From NCBI RefSeq assembly GCF_021730435.1, contig NZ_JABWGX010000003.1, positions 62,001-126,000 of the forward strand: 64,000 nt of DNA. The letters run 5' to 3'. Of the stretch, positions 22,807-31,876 are shown piece by piece. Made by a program: the position numbers and the translations under genes. The notes below the pieces were generated by a model that was not told where the DNA came from, searched no databases, and saw only the letters and a list, made by a program, of their open reading frames with translations. Source of the stretch: Xanthobacter agilis. GTDB taxonomy: Bacteria > Pseudomonadota > Alphaproteobacteria > Rhizobiales > Xanthobacteraceae. Within the stretch, counting starts at the first letter, position 1, and each line of letters opens with the position of its first letter.

Positions 22807-24150
22807 TCAGGCGGCGGCGCGCTTCAGGGCGTCGATGACGTCGTCCACCACCTCTTCCACCAGGTCGCGATCGTCGCCTTCGCCCATCACCCGGATCACC
22901 GGCTCGGTGCCGGAGCGGCGGATGAGCAGCCGGCCGCGATTGGAGAGCCGGCGCTCGGCGTCGGCGATGGTGGTCTGCACATTGGCGTCATCCAGCGGCA
23001 TGCCGGTGCCGTAGCGCACGTTCTTCAGCACCTGGGGCAGGGGGTCGAAGCGGTGGCAGATCTCCGACACCGGGCGGCCCTGACGCGCCACCACCGCGAG
23101 CACCTGCAGCGCCGCTACGAGGCCGTCGCCGGTGGTGGAGAAATCGGTAAGGATGAGGTGGCCGGACTGCTCGCCGCCCACGTTGTAGCCGTCCGCCCGC
23201 ATGCGTTCGAGCACATAGCGGTCGCCTACGGCGGTGCGGGCGAGGCCGATGCCCTGCGCCGCCAGGTGGCGTTCCAGGCCGAGGTTCGACATGACGGTGG
23301 CGACGATGCCATTGCCGGTGAGGCGCCCGTCCGCCTTGAAGCTTTCGGCCACCACCGCCATGAGCTGGTCGCCATCGACCAGATGGCCCTTCTCGTCCAC
23401 CAGGATCACCCGGTCGGCGTCGCCGTCGAGGGCGATGCCGATGTCGGCCCGCACTTCCCGCACCTTGGCGCTGAGGGCCTCGGGGGAGGTGGAGCCCACG
23501 TCGCGATTGATGTTGAGCCCGTCCGGCTCGACGCCGATGGCGACCACGTCCGCCCCAAGCTCCCACAAGGCCTCGGGCGCGACCCGGTAGGCCGCGCCGT
23601 TGGCGCAGTCCACCACCACCCTGAGGCCTTCGAATGTCTGGTCGCGGGGCAGGGTGCCCTTGGCATATTCGATGTAGCGGGCGTGCACGCCCTCCAGCCG
23701 GCGGGCGCGGCCGATCTCCTCGGGCTTGGCGAGGCGGCGGGAGAGGTCCTGGTCGATCAGGCTCTCGATCTCGCGCTCCACCTCGTCCGACAGCTTGAAG
23801 CCGTCCGGGCCGAACAGCTTGATGCCATTGTCGTCGAACGGATTGTGCGAGGCCGAGATCATCACGCCGAGGTCGGCGCGCATGGAACGGGTGAGCAGCC
23901 CCACCGCCGGCGTCGGCATGGGGCCGAGCAGCAGCACCTCCATGCCCACCGATGTGAAGCCCGCCACCAGCGCGTTCTCGATCATGTAGCCGGACAGACG
24001 GGTGTCCTTGCCGATCACCACCCGGTGCCGGTGCTCGCCGCGCCGGAAAACGAGGCCGGCGGCCATGCCGACCCGAAGCGCGATATCGGCGGTGAGCGTT
24101 GCATTGGCGCGTCCGCGCACCCCGTCGGTCCCGAAATACTTGCGCGACAT
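22807..24150 (-). CDS. glmM: phosphoglucosamine mutase
   Basis: This 447-residue cytosolic enzyme converts glucosamine-6-phosphate to glucosamine-1-phosphate for UDP-GlcNAc, peptidoglycan and LPS. It starts [16 protein letters not shown]. The active-site phosphoserine is Ser101 in [15 protein letters not shown], the metal-binding loop is DGDADR ([14 protein letters not shown]), and the sugar-binding GGEQSGH and phosphate-binding [12 protein letters not shown] motifs are all present. Length matches the family. The usual ftsH-folP neighbours are absent here. Confidence 0.97.
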   Translation of the reverse strand: MSRKYFGTDGVRGRANATLTADIALRVGMAAGLVFRRGEHRHRVVIGKDTRLSGYMIENALVAGFTSVGMEVLLLGPMPTPAVGLLTRSMRADLGVMISASHNPFDDNGIKLFGPDGFKLSDEVEREIESLIDQDLSRRLAKPEEIGRARRLEGVHARYIEYAKGTLPRDQTFEGLRVVVDCANGAAYRVAPEALWELGADVVAIGVEPDGLNINRDVGSTSPEALSAKVREVRADIGIALDGDADRVILVDEKGHLVDGDQLMAVVAESFKADGRLTGNGIVATVMSNLGLERHLAAQGIGLARTAVGDRYVLERMRADGYNVGGEQSGHLILTDFSTTGDGLVAALQVLAVVARQGRPVSEICHRFDPLPQVLKNVRYGTGMPLDDANVQTTIADAERRLSNRGRLLIRRSGTEPVIRVMGEGDDRDLVEEVVDDVIDALKRAAA

Positions 24151-24309
24151 GGATCCTCGTGCGTCAAGGGGCGGACCTCGGGCCCGCCCCGGTCTTGTGA
24201 TGGCTTAGCATTCCCCGGCGCGCCGCGCGATCACATCGCGTGACGGCGTCTCACAGCGTCTGTGCGCGACGGCCGGGATCACGCCTTCGCCATCACGTCC
24301 TTTTCGTGA

Positions 24310-25416
24310 TCACTGGCCGATCGGCGTCATCACCGGCGTGCTGGCGAGGGGGAACAGGCGGGGCTCCTTGCCCTCCAGCTTCACCTTCGCCATATCGATC
24401 ACCTGCAGGTTCGGATTGTCATAGGTGTTGAACGTATAGCGCAGGTTCTTCAGGTCGGCGTAGACGGTCCACTCCGTGGTTTCGTCGCCGGAGACCCCGC
24501 CGCCGGCCGCCGAATCGGCCTTTGTCACCACCGAGCCGGGGGCGATGTCGAACGCGTTCATGATGTGGTGAAGGGTGGTCAGCCCCTCCTCGGTGGTGGC
24601 CGGCTGCGGCGCGTTCCGGGAGAAGAAGAACGCCCGCACGAAGCGCGAGGGCGAGAGGGTGTCGCCCGGCAGGCCATGCAGGCCGGCGCCGGTGGAGGGT
24701 GGGGCGATGGTGAGCGGCCCCACCGTCATGGGGTTCGGCTCCACCGGCGACAGGTTCACATACTGGCCGAGATTGGTGATCTGCCAGTCGAAGGCTGGGG
24801 CGTTGGTGAGCACGCTGGTGGGGTTGTCGTACATGTGCAGCGCGCCGCCCACATATTCCACCACCAGGCTGGCGCCGGTGGCGTCATGCAGCGTCATGTG
24901 CGTGGGCACCGGCCCCTTGAAGGTGGCCTGCGGCGCCTGGTTGACCTTGATCTTGGGCAGCGCCGCCTTCACTTCCGCCACCGTGGCGAAGGAGGTGAGC
25001 ACATAGGTGAGCATCTCGAACGAGGCGATGGATGTCTTCGCCTCCGCCGCCGAGACCTCCTGGAATTGCGCGAGATTGGGCAGATAGAGCAGGCCGCCGG
25101 CGAGGCCCTTTTCGTTCATGCCGTCCACGAAGATCTTCTCGCCCACGCCGTTGAGGCCGACAGCCGCATATTTGCCGGTCCAGTTCAGGCCCGTGCCCGC
25201 CGCGCCCGAGGGGCCGGTGCCGGCGAGCGCGATGTTGCGCGGCATGACCATGGCCTGCGACCGCATCGGCAGGCTGAATTCCATGGTGCGCCCGTAGACG
25301 ACGCCGCCATCCTTCGCCTTCAGGATCAGCGAGGTGCAGGCGGAGGCGGCCACGCCTTGCGCCAGCAGGGCCGTGCCGGCGAGAAGCGCCGCGACGATGG
25401 GCTTGGTTTTCCGCAT
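24310..25416 (-). CDS. exported linear amide C-N hydrolase (choloylglycine hydrolase family, Ntn fold)
   Basis: This 368-residue protein has a signal peptide (PIVAALLAGTALLAQGVAASA) whose predicted cleavage exposes Cys27 (CTSLILKAKDGGVVYGRTMEF), the N-terminal nucleophile of Ntn hydrolases. The R near GRTMEFS and the downstream N/R-containing segments fit the choloylglycine hydrolase/penicillin V acylase family. The substrate could be an N-acyl amide such as a signal lactone or an aminolipid; the family has broad substrates. The start at 25416 is preferred because AAGGA lies eight bases before it; an ATG nine bases upstream is open. Confidence 0.86.
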   Translation of the reverse strand: MRKTKPIVAALLAGTALLAQGVAASACTSLILKAKDGGVVYGRTMEFSLPMRSQAMVMPRNIALAGTGPSGAAGTGLNWTGKYAAVGLNGVGEKIFVDGMNEKGLAGGLLYLPNLAQFQEVSAAEAKTSIASFEMLTYVLTSFATVAEVKAALPKIKVNQAPQATFKGPVPTHMTLHDATGASLVVEYVGGALHMYDNPTSVLTNAPAFDWQITNLGQYVNLSPVEPNPMTVGPLTIAPPSTGAGLHGLPGDTLSPSRFVRAFFFSRNAPQPATTEEGLTTLHHIMNAFDIAPGSVVTKADSAAGGGVSGDETTEWTVYADLKNLRYTFNTYDNPNLQVIDMAKVKLEGKEPRLFPLASTPVMTPIGQ

Positions 25417-25758
25417 GGGGGTCATCCTTATCTTGGCGTGTTTGATCTTGGCGTGCCTGATCTTGGCGAGTTCGTCTTTGCGCGCTGGGGCCGCGATCCA
25501 GCCCCGATGCCCGGCCGGCCGGGCATCGGGGCCATGGTGACGTCCATGCGCTCCCCCGCCAGCATACGCCTGCGGGAGTCCATACGAGATGCCGCTCTGC
25601 GCCGGACACCATAAGGCGGGTGGAGGGTAATGGCAGCCTCTTGCCCGTTCCCTGAGGGCTCGACGCGGAGGATGATGACGAAAGGGTTAACGGGTGTCAT
25701 TGCGCGCCCCCTTGCGCGATGCTACCGCTCCGCGTCGCATTTTCGGAGATTGCCGCCC
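25417..25758. other. divergent intergenic region with tandem repeats
   Basis: A 342-base gap between the Ntn hydrolase and PfkB genes, transcribed away from each other. It contains three 15-base tandem repeats (25430-25474) next to the hydrolase start. No clear -10/-35 pair stands out. Confidence 0.45.
25430..25474 (-). repeat. three 15-base tandem repeats in the hydrolase leader
   Basis: ATCTTGGCGTGTTTG, ATCTTGGCGTGCCTG and ATCTTGGCGAGTTCG follow each other without a gap just upstream of the hydrolase start. They share ATCTTGGCG in phase. Confidence 0.85.
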
Positions 25759-26760
25759 GTGTCCGCTCCCACCCTCGACGTCCTCACCATTGGAAACGCC
25801 ATCGTCGATGTGCTCGCCCGCGCGGAGGACGATGTCCTCGCCGCCCATGGCATGAACAAGGGCGGCATGGCCCTCATCGACGAGGCGCGGGCCGAGGCGA
25901 TCTATGGCGCCATGGGGCCGGGCACCGAGATTTCCGGCGGCTCCGCCGCCAACACGGCGGCGGGCGTCGCGGCCCTGGGCGCGCGCGCCGGCTTCATCGG
26001 CAAGGTGAAGGCGGACGGTCTCGGCACCGTGTTCGGCCATGATATCCGCGCCGCCGGGGTCGCCTATGCCACCCCCGCGGCCCCGGCCGGCGCCGCCACC
26101 GCCCGCTGTCTCATCCTGGTGACGCCCGACGGCGAGCGCACCATGAACACCTTCCTCGGCGCCGCCCAGGATCTGACCGCCGCCGATCTCGACCCGGCCA
26201 TGGTGCAGGGCGCGGCCGTGACCTATCTCGAAGGCTATCTGTGGGATCCGCCGGCGGCCAAGGAGGCGTTCCTGGCGGCGGCGAAGATCGCCCACGGCGC
26301 CGGCCGCAAGGTCGCGCTCACTTTGTCTGATTCCTTCTGTGTGGACCGTTACCGGGCCGAGTTCCTGGACCTCGTCCGCACGCATACCGTGGACCTCGTG
26401 TTCTGCAACGAGGCGGAACTGAAGGCGCTCTACGAGACCGCCGATTTCGACACCGCCCTCGTCGCCCTGCGCAAGGATGCGCGGGAAGCAGTGGTGACGC
26501 GCTCGGAGAAGGGGGCTTCCTTCGTCACCTCCGGCGCCGTGGTGAGCGTGCCGGCGGTGCCGGTGGAGCGGGTGGTGGACACCACCGGCGCCGGCGACCT
26601 GTTCGCGGCCGGCTTCCTGGCCGGCTACACGCGCGGCCTCGATCCGGCCACCTGCCTGCGCATCGGCGCGCTGGCGGCGGGCGAGATCATCACCCAGCTC
26701 GGGGCCCGGCCGCAGCGCAACCTGCTCGACCTCGCCCGCGAGGCCGGCCTGCTCTCGTGA
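25759..26760 (+). CDS. PfkB-family sugar/adenosine kinase
   Basis: This 333-residue kinase has the PfkB N-terminal signature GGSAANTAAGVAALGARAGFIGKV and the C-terminal signature DTTGAGDLFAAGFLAG, with the catalytic base Asp in GAGD (about residue 280). The start LDVLTIGNAIVDVLARAEDD and the segment YLEGYLWDPP match alphaproteobacterial adenosine kinase-like proteins, though the exact nucleoside or sugar cannot be read from sequence. The GTG start at 25759 follows GGAG; an upstream in-frame ATG would add a poorly conserved extension. The stop overlaps the helicase start (GTGA), so translation is probably coupled. Confidence 0.88.
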   Translation: MSAPTLDVLTIGNAIVDVLARAEDDVLAAHGMNKGGMALIDEARAEAIYGAMGPGTEISGGSAANTAAGVAALGARAGFIGKVKADGLGTVFGHDIRAAGVAYATPAAPAGAATARCLILVTPDGERTMNTFLGAAQDLTAADLDPAMVQGAAVTYLEGYLWDPPAAKEAFLAAAKIAHGAGRKVALTLSDSFCVDRYRAEFLDLVRTHTVDLVFCNEAELKALYETADFDTALVALRKDAREAVVTRSEKGASFVTSGAVVSVPAVPVERVVDTTGAGDLFAAGFLAGYTRGLDPATCLRIGALAAGEIITQLGARPQRNLLDLAREAGLLS

Positions 26761-28190
26761 GCGGGAGCGAGCAGGGCGGCGGCGCGCCGCCCGTGGCCCA
26801 GCCCGGCGGCGATGTCTCCCAGCCCGGCGGCGGCATGGCTCAGCTTGGCGGGGCTTTGGCTGATCCGGCGGGCCAGTCGGCGCGGGCGCTCGCGGCCCTC
26901 GCGGCGCGGGCGCCGACCCTGATGGTGCTCGGCGGCGCCGGCACCGGCAAGACCACCTTCCTGCACGAGCTGCGCAAGACACCGGTGGGCCAGCAAGGGG
27001 CGAAGCCGGCGCCGAAGCAGGTGTTTCTGGCGCCCACGGGGGTGGCGGCGCTCCAGGTGGGCGGGCAGACGATCCATTCCTTCTTCGGCATCCCCCCACG
27101 CCTGCTCAATCCGGACGAGGTGAAGCCGCGGGTGCAGGTGCGCCGGCTTCTGAAGCGGCTCGACCGGGTGGTGATCGACGAGATTTCGATGGTGCGGGCG
27201 GACCTGCTCGATGCGGTGGACATCTCCCTGCGTATCGCCCGCGACACCTCCGAGCCGTTCGGCGGCGTGCAGGTGGTGCTGGTGGGTGATTTCCTCCAAT
27301 TGCCCCCGGTGGTGCCCATGGCCGAGCAGGAGATGCTCGAGCGCATGGGCTATGAGGGGCCGTTCGCCTTCCACGCCAAGGCGCTGGCCGACCGGCCGGC
27401 GACCGGGGTGCCGTTCACCCATGTGCATCGGCAGACCGATCGCGCCTTCATCGCCATGCTCGATGCGCTACGGCGCGGGCGCGGCGCGCGCGAGGCGGCG
27501 GAGGCGCTGAACGAGGCCTGCGTGCGGCCCCATCGGGAGGGGGCGCTGCCGGTGCTTCTGACCCCCACCAACGCCCGCGCCGATGCCTACAATGCGCGCG
27601 GCCTCGCGGCCCTGCCCGATGAAGGGCGGGCGTTCGCCGGTGTGCTGAAGGGGGAGTTCGGCCTGGAGGGCGACCGCCTGCCGGTGGCGGAAAAGCTGGT
27701 GCTGAAGCGGGGCGCGCGGGTGATGGCGCTGCGCAACGATCCGGCCCGGCGCTGGGTCAACGGCTCGGTGGGCACGGTGGTGGGCCTTGCCCCTTTCAGC
27801 GCCATGGTGAAGCTCGATGCCGGCCCCACCGTCGAGGTCGACGCCTTCACCTGGGAGCGCATCCGCTATGGCTGGGATGACACGAGCGGGCGCATCGAGG
27901 CCCAGGTGGTGGGCACCTATACCCAACTGCCGCTGGCCCCGGCCTGGGCGCTCACCATGCACAAGGCGCAGGGGCTGACCCTTGACGACGTGCGCATCGA
28001 TTTCGGCGAGGGGGCGTTCGCCGCCGGGCAGGCCTATGTGGCTCTGTCCCGCGCCCGGTCGCTGGAAGGGTTGTCCCTGGTGCGGCCGATCCGGGGCTCC
28101 GACGTGCGGGTGGACCGGCGCGTCGCCGCCTTCATGGAGGCGTTCGAGGCGGGCGACGACCCATCGGAACGCCGGTTGGCGCGGAGCTGA
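26757..28190 (+). CDS. Pif1-like superfamily 1B DNA helicase
   Basis: This 477-residue ATP-dependent helicase has Walker A GGAGTGKTT, motif Ia APTGVAALQVGGQTIHSFF, Walker B VVIDEISMV, motif III VVLVGDFLQLPPV and the C-terminal motifs ALTMHKAQGLTLDDV and QAYVALSRARSLEGL. These are the Pif1/RecD2-type motifs; the APTG..A...GG.TIHSFF segment points to Pif1 rather than RecD. An N-terminal Gly/Gln/Pro-rich segment of about 45 residues has imperfect QPGGDVSQPGGG repeats. The GTG start overlaps the kinase stop by four bases. Pif1 family helicases unwind forked and G-quadruplex DNA; the cellular role of this one is not known. Confidence 0.9.
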   Translation: MSGSEQGGGAPPVAQPGGDVSQPGGGMAQLGGALADPAGQSARALAALAARAPTLMVLGGAGTGKTTFLHELRKTPVGQQGAKPAPKQVFLAPTGVAALQVGGQTIHSFFGIPPRLLNPDEVKPRVQVRRLLKRLDRVVIDEISMVRADLLDAVDISLRIARDTSEPFGGVQVVLVGDFLQLPPVVPMAEQEMLERMGYEGPFAFHAKALADRPATGVPFTHVHRQTDRAFIAMLDALRRGRGAREAAEALNEACVRPHREGALPVLLTPTNARADAYNARGLAALPDEGRAFAGVLKGEFGLEGDRLPVAEKLVLKRGARVMALRNDPARRWVNGSVGTVVGLAPFSAMVKLDAGPTVEVDAFTWERIRYGWDDTSGRIEAQVVGTYTQLPLAPAWALTMHKAQGLTLDDVRIDFGEGAFAAGQAYVALSRARSLEGLSLVRPIRGSDVRVDRRVAAFMEAFEAGDDPSERRLARS

Positions 28191-28202
28191 GCGCGACGGG
28201 CT

Positions 28203-29069
28203 CTACCCGCGCCCGCGGGCGGCGCGGGTGGGCACAACCAGCCGCTCCACCCAATTGCGGAGTTCAAGGGTGCGCACCGCCTTGGAAATGACCGCGCCGT
28301 CGATGCCGCAGCGCCAGGCCAGCGCCTTGTTGCCGGGCTCGCGCTCGAAATGCTCAAGATCGGCGATGAAGGCTTCTTCCTCGTCCTCGTCCAGGAAGAA
28401 GCCTTCCGCCACCAGGGACGGGCGCAGCCGGCGGAAGATGGCGGCCATTTCCCGGAACGGATATTCGGGGTGGTACTGCACCGCCCAGCAGGTGGAACGG
28501 CCAGCCGGAATTTCCGCCGCCTGCACCTGGGAATGGTCGTTGGTGGCCAGCAGGCGCGCGCCTTCGGGCAGGGTTTCCACCTCGTCGAGATGCACGGTCA
28601 TGGCCTCGAATACGCCGGGCTTGTCCACGAACAGGTCATGAGCGGCGCCCTCGGCGGTCTGGCGGATGCGGCGGCCGAAGCCGACCTCCCGTCCGCGCGG
28701 ACTGGGCCGCACGCTGCCCCCCGCCGCGACGGTGAGCAATTGCAGGCCCCAGCAGCTTCCGAATATGGGCACGCCGGTGGTGAAGGCGGTGCGGATAAGG
28801 TCGATCTGCTGCCGGATGGCCGGTCCACCGTTGTAGATGTTCAGTGAGGAGCCGGTGATGGCGATGCCGTCATAGCCGTCGAGGCCGGCGCTGTCGGGCA
28901 GGTTGGCGCCGGGATCGGCCGGGTAGCAGATGTCCACGCCGGCGCCGGGGGCGAGCTCGCGCAGGAGCTGGGCATAGCCCTCGCCCGCCGCCTGCCCTCC
29001 GAAATGGATCTGGCGGGCACGGGCTTCGGCGGTGTTTCCTTCGACGACGAGCAGGCGGGGGGCGGACAT
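28203..29069 (-). CDS. class I glutamine amidotransferase-like protein
   Basis: This 288-residue cytosolic protein has the GATase fold: YDGIAITGSSLNIYNG, nucleophile Cys106 in PIFGSCWGLQLLTVAAGG, and the His-Glu dyad in AVQYHPEYPF. There is no attached synthetase domain and no obvious partner gene. An acidic insert (FFLDEDEEEAFIADLEHF) lies after the dyad and the C-terminus carries a predicted helical extension. Related stand-alone proteins are annotated GMP-synthase-like; the substrate is unknown. Confidence 0.82.
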   Translation of the reverse strand: MSAPRLLVVEGNTAEARARQIHFGGQAAGEGYAQLLRELAPGAGVDICYPADPGANLPDSAGLDGYDGIAITGSSLNIYNGGPAIRQQIDLIRTAFTTGVPIFGSCWGLQLLTVAAGGSVRPSPRGREVGFGRRIRQTAEGAAHDLFVDKPGVFEAMTVHLDEVETLPEGARLLATNDHSQVQAAEIPAGRSTCWAVQYHPEYPFREMAAIFRRLRPSLVAEGFFLDEDEEEAFIADLEHFEREPGNKALAWRCGIDGAVISKAVRTLELRNWVERLVVPTRAARGRG

Positions 29070-29224
29070 GATGGCGTGGGGTTCCTGGCGCAGGATCTGG
29101 CGGGTGACGGCGCGAGGATACGGCGGATTTTGACCAAAGCGAGGATGAGCCGCCGGTGATGGCGGATCGCGCCGGCGCCTGTGGAGATGGGGGACGGGGG
29201 CGCGGGCGGGCCGCGCCGCCCGGC

Positions 29225-29716
29225 TCAGATGTCCTCGTCGTCGTCCGTGGCGTCGGCTTCATCGTCGGCCCCGCCATCGGTGCCGAGGCGCGCGGCGAGG
29301 TTCTTCTCCACCTTGCGCAGGAGCTTGCGCAGGCGCTTGCGCTCCTTGCCGTCGAGGCCGGCGACGATCTCGTTCTCCAGCGCCTCCCAGACGCCGTCGA
29401 TGGCGGTGCTGCGCGTGCGCCCGGTCTCGGTGAGGAACACCCGCACCAGCCGGCCGTCGCCATCGGTGGTGCGGCGCTCCACCAGTCCTTGACTGGTCAG
29501 GCGGGCGATGGTCTTGGAGGCGGTGGGCGGGCGCACGCGCAGGGCTGCGGCAAGATCGCCCATGGTGCGACCATCCTGCTCCGACAGCAGCTTCAAGACG
29601 GATTCCTGGCCGGGAAACAGGCCGAGATCGCTCAAGAGCCGCGCCGAAAGCGCCCGCTGCAGGCGGGCGGTGTGGTTCAGCCGATAGCCGATGGTCTTCG
29701 CAAACGGATCCTTCAT
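29225..29716 (-). CDS. MarR-family transcriptional regulator
   Basis: This 163-residue regulator has the MarR winged helix (SVLKLLSEQDGRTMGDLAAALRVRPPTASKTIARL, then RRTTDGDGRLVRVFLTETGR for the wing) flanked by dimerisation helices. An acidic tail (ADDEADATDDDEDI) is unusual. The start at 29716 (MKDPFAKTIGYRL) has GGGGAG just upstream. It is divergent from metX with about 250 bases between, so it could regulate itself, metX, or a distant target. Confidence 0.87.
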   Translation of the reverse strand: MKDPFAKTIGYRLNHTARLQRALSARLLSDLGLFPGQESVLKLLSEQDGRTMGDLAAALRVRPPTASKTIARLTSQGLVERRTTDGDGRLVRVFLTETGRTRSTAIDGVWEALENEIVAGLDGKERKRLRKLLRKVEKNLAARLGTDGGADDEADATDDDEDI

Positions 29717-29915
29717 GCTCTCCCCCACCGCACGCAGATCCCCGCGCCCGCATGCGCCAAGAGGGATCCTGGACGCTCAGGGCAGGGGGTGACGTGCCGT
29801 CGGCCGCGCCACGCGCGCGGGCCGCCCGCGGAGCCCTTATCGGCGCGCCGGCTTACAATTTTAAGAAGGTTTGGGAATTGCGGCGTCTTTCGTTGCCACC
29901 GGTCGCCTGACCGGC

Positions 29916-29952
29916 GCCCTTGACAGCGGCCCTTGACAGCCGCCCTTGGGCG
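29916..29952 (+). repeat. 13-base-period repeats with TTGACA before metX
   Basis: GCCCTTGACAGC occurs at 29916-29927 and 29929-29940, and a degenerate third unit GCCCTTGGGCG follows at 29942-29952, ending 17 bases before the metX start. Each of the first two contains a consensus -35 hexamer, but they lie too close to the start to serve the usual promoter. I find no SAM-II-like riboswitch sequence in this leader. Confidence 0.6.
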
Positions 29953-29968
29953 TCGCTTGGTTCCGTTC

Positions 29969-31201
29969 ATGACATCGTTCGTCCCCCCGGATGCCTCCGC
30001 CCCGAAGGCTGATGCCGAGGCAGAAGACGCCGTCGAAACCCGTGCCCGGCAGGAGGCGGACGATCCGCATTCGCCGGTGGCGCGCTTCGGCCCGTCGCAG
30101 CCCCTGCGGCTTGATGCCGGCGTGCTGCTGCCGCATCTGCAGATCGGCTACCAGACCTATGGCGAGCTCAACGCGGCCCGCACCAATGCGGTGCTGGTGT
30201 GCCATGCGCTCACCGGCGACCAGCACGCGGCCAATCTCAATCCGGTGACCGGCAAGCCCGGCTGGTGGGAGACCCTGGTGGGGCCGGGCAAGCCCATCGA
30301 CACCGAGCGTTTCCACGTCATCTGCGCCAATGTGCTCGGCGGCTGCATGGGCACCACCGGGCCCTCTTCCACCAATCCCGCCACCGGCCGGCCCTACGGG
30401 CTCGACATGCCGCTCGTCACCATCCGCGACATGGTGAACGCCCAGGCCATGCTGCTCGATCACCTGGGCATCGACAAGCTCCTGTGCGTGGCCGGCGGCT
30501 CCATGGGCGGCATGCAGGTGCTGCAATGGGCGGCGAGCTATCCCGAGCGGGTGTTCTCGGCCCTGCCGATCGCCACCGCGGCGCGCCATTCGGCGCAGAA
30601 CATCGCCTTCCACGAGGTCGGCCGGCAGGCGGTGATGGCCGATCCGGACTGGCGTGGCGGCCGCTATCTGGCGGAAGGCGTGATGCCGTATCGCGGCCTT
30701 GCGGTGGCGCGCATGGCCGCGCATATCACCTACATGTCCGACCAGGCCCTGCATCGCAAGTTCGGCCGGCGCCTTCAGGACCGGGCCACGCCCACCTTCG
30801 GCTTCGACGCCGACTTCCAGGTGGAAAGCTACCTGCGGCACCAGGGCGAGGCGTTCGTGCAGCGGTTCGACGCCAATTCCTATCTCTATGTCACGCGGGC
30901 CATGGATTATTTCGACCTCGCGGCCGATTACGACGGGGTTCTGGCCCATGCCTTCAAGGGCTCGAAGACCCGATTCTGCCTTGTTTCCTTCACCTCCGAC
31001 TGGCTGTTCCCGACCGAGGATTCGCGCACCATCGTCCATGCGCTGAACGCCTCCGGCGCCAATGTCTCGTTCGCGGAGATCGAGAGCGACAAGGGTCACG
31101 ACGCCTTCCTGCTGGAAGAGCCGGAACTGTTTGCCATCGCCCACGGCTTCCTCGACAGCGCGGCGCGCGCCTTCGGCCTGCCGCCGGCACGCGGGAGGTG
31201 A
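29969..31201 (+). CDS. metX: homoserine O-acyltransferase (MetX type)
   Basis: This 410-residue alpha/beta hydrolase acylates homoserine in methionine synthesis (family annotated homoserine O-acetyltransferase; some members use succinyl-CoA). The nucleophile lies in [14 protein letters not shown], the Asp in [12 protein letters not shown] and the His in [24 protein letters not shown] and [11 protein letters not shown] are family signatures. The N-terminal 35 residues are acidic, Ala-rich and variable. The ATG at 29969 gives MTSFVPPD. It precedes metW by three bases, the common alphaproteobacterial metXW pair. Confidence 0.94.
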   Translation: MTSFVPPDASAPKADAEAEDAVETRARQEADDPHSPVARFGPSQPLRLDAGVLLPHLQIGYQTYGELNAARTNAVLVCHALTGDQHAANLNPVTGKPGWWETLVGPGKPIDTERFHVICANVLGGCMGTTGPSSTNPATGRPYGLDMPLVTIRDMVNAQAMLLDHLGIDKLLCVAGGSMGGMQVLQWAASYPERVFSALPIATAARHSAQNIAFHEVGRQAVMADPDWRGGRYLAEGVMPYRGLAVARMAAHITYMSDQALHRKFGRRLQDRATPTFGFDADFQVESYLRHQGEAFVQRFDANSYLYVTRAMDYFDLAADYDGVLAHAFKGSKTRFCLVSFTSDWLFPTEDSRTIVHALNASGANVSFAEIESDKGHDAFLLEEPELFAIAHGFLDSAARAFGLPPARGR

Positions 31202-31203
31202 GG

Positions 31204-31857
31204 ATGGCTTTGCGCGAACCCGTGCTGGACGAAGGGGCGGTGAGGACGGAGGGCGGGCGCGTCGACCTCGTGGTGGTGGCGGAGATGGTGAAGCCCGGCT
31301 CGCGGGTCCTCGACGTGGGGGCGGGCGATGGCGAATTGCTGGAGCTGCTCGCCACCACGCGCGGCTGTGATGCCCGTGGCATCGAGCTGTCCCGCGAGGG
31401 CGTCAACGCGGGGGTGGCGCGCGGGCTCGCCATCATCCAGGGCGACGCGGACGTGGATCTTGCCCATTATCCCGACGATGCCTTCGATTATGTCATTCTG
31501 TCCCAGACCCTCCAGGCCACGCGGCGGCCGCGCTGGGTGCTGGAGCAGATGTTGCGCATCGGCCGGCGAGCCATCGTCTCCTTCCCCAATTTCGGCCATT
31601 GGCGGTCGCGGCTTGACCTGCTGGTCAACGGCCGCATGCCGGTGACGGACAACATGCCGTTCGCCTGGTACGAGACGCCCAACATCCACTTCTGCACCAT
31701 CCGCGACTTCGTGGCCCTGGCGGAGGAACTGGACGCGAAGATGGAGAAGGCGGTGGCGCTCAATTCCGCCGGCCACCGGGTGCGCGTCGACATGCCGTGG
31801 TGGGTGTGGAACCTGATGGGCGAGCAGGCGGTGTTCCGCCTCACCCGCAAGGCGTAG
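31204..31857 (+). CDS. metW: MetW methionine biosynthesis protein
   Basis: This 217-residue SAM-methyltransferase-fold protein has motif I RVLDVGAGDGELLELL and the family-specific IELSREGVNAGVARGLAIIQGDAD, YVILSQTLQATRRP and NFGHWRSRLDLL. MetW works with MetX; its own enzymatic reaction is not firmly established. It starts two bases after the metX stop, with the GGAGG of the metX tail serving as ribosome binding site. Confidence 0.95.
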   Translation: MALREPVLDEGAVRTEGGRVDLVVVAEMVKPGSRVLDVGAGDGELLELLATTRGCDARGIELSREGVNAGVARGLAIIQGDADVDLAHYPDDAFDYVILSQTLQATRRPRWVLEQMLRIGRRAIVSFPNFGHWRSRLDLLVNGRMPVTDNMPFAWYETPNIHFCTIRDFVALAEELDAKMEKAVALNSAGHRVRVDMPWWVWNLMGEQAVFRLTRKA

Positions 31858-31876
31858 CCCGGCGGCGGAGCGAGGG

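Noticed and set aside
29916-29968. SAM riboswitch before metX
   Set aside because: I looked for SAM-II core sequence and paired elements; the short leader does not contain them.
30199-31857. 552-codon frame spanning metX and metW
   Set aside because: The first 335 codons are a shadow of metX; MetW starts at 31204.
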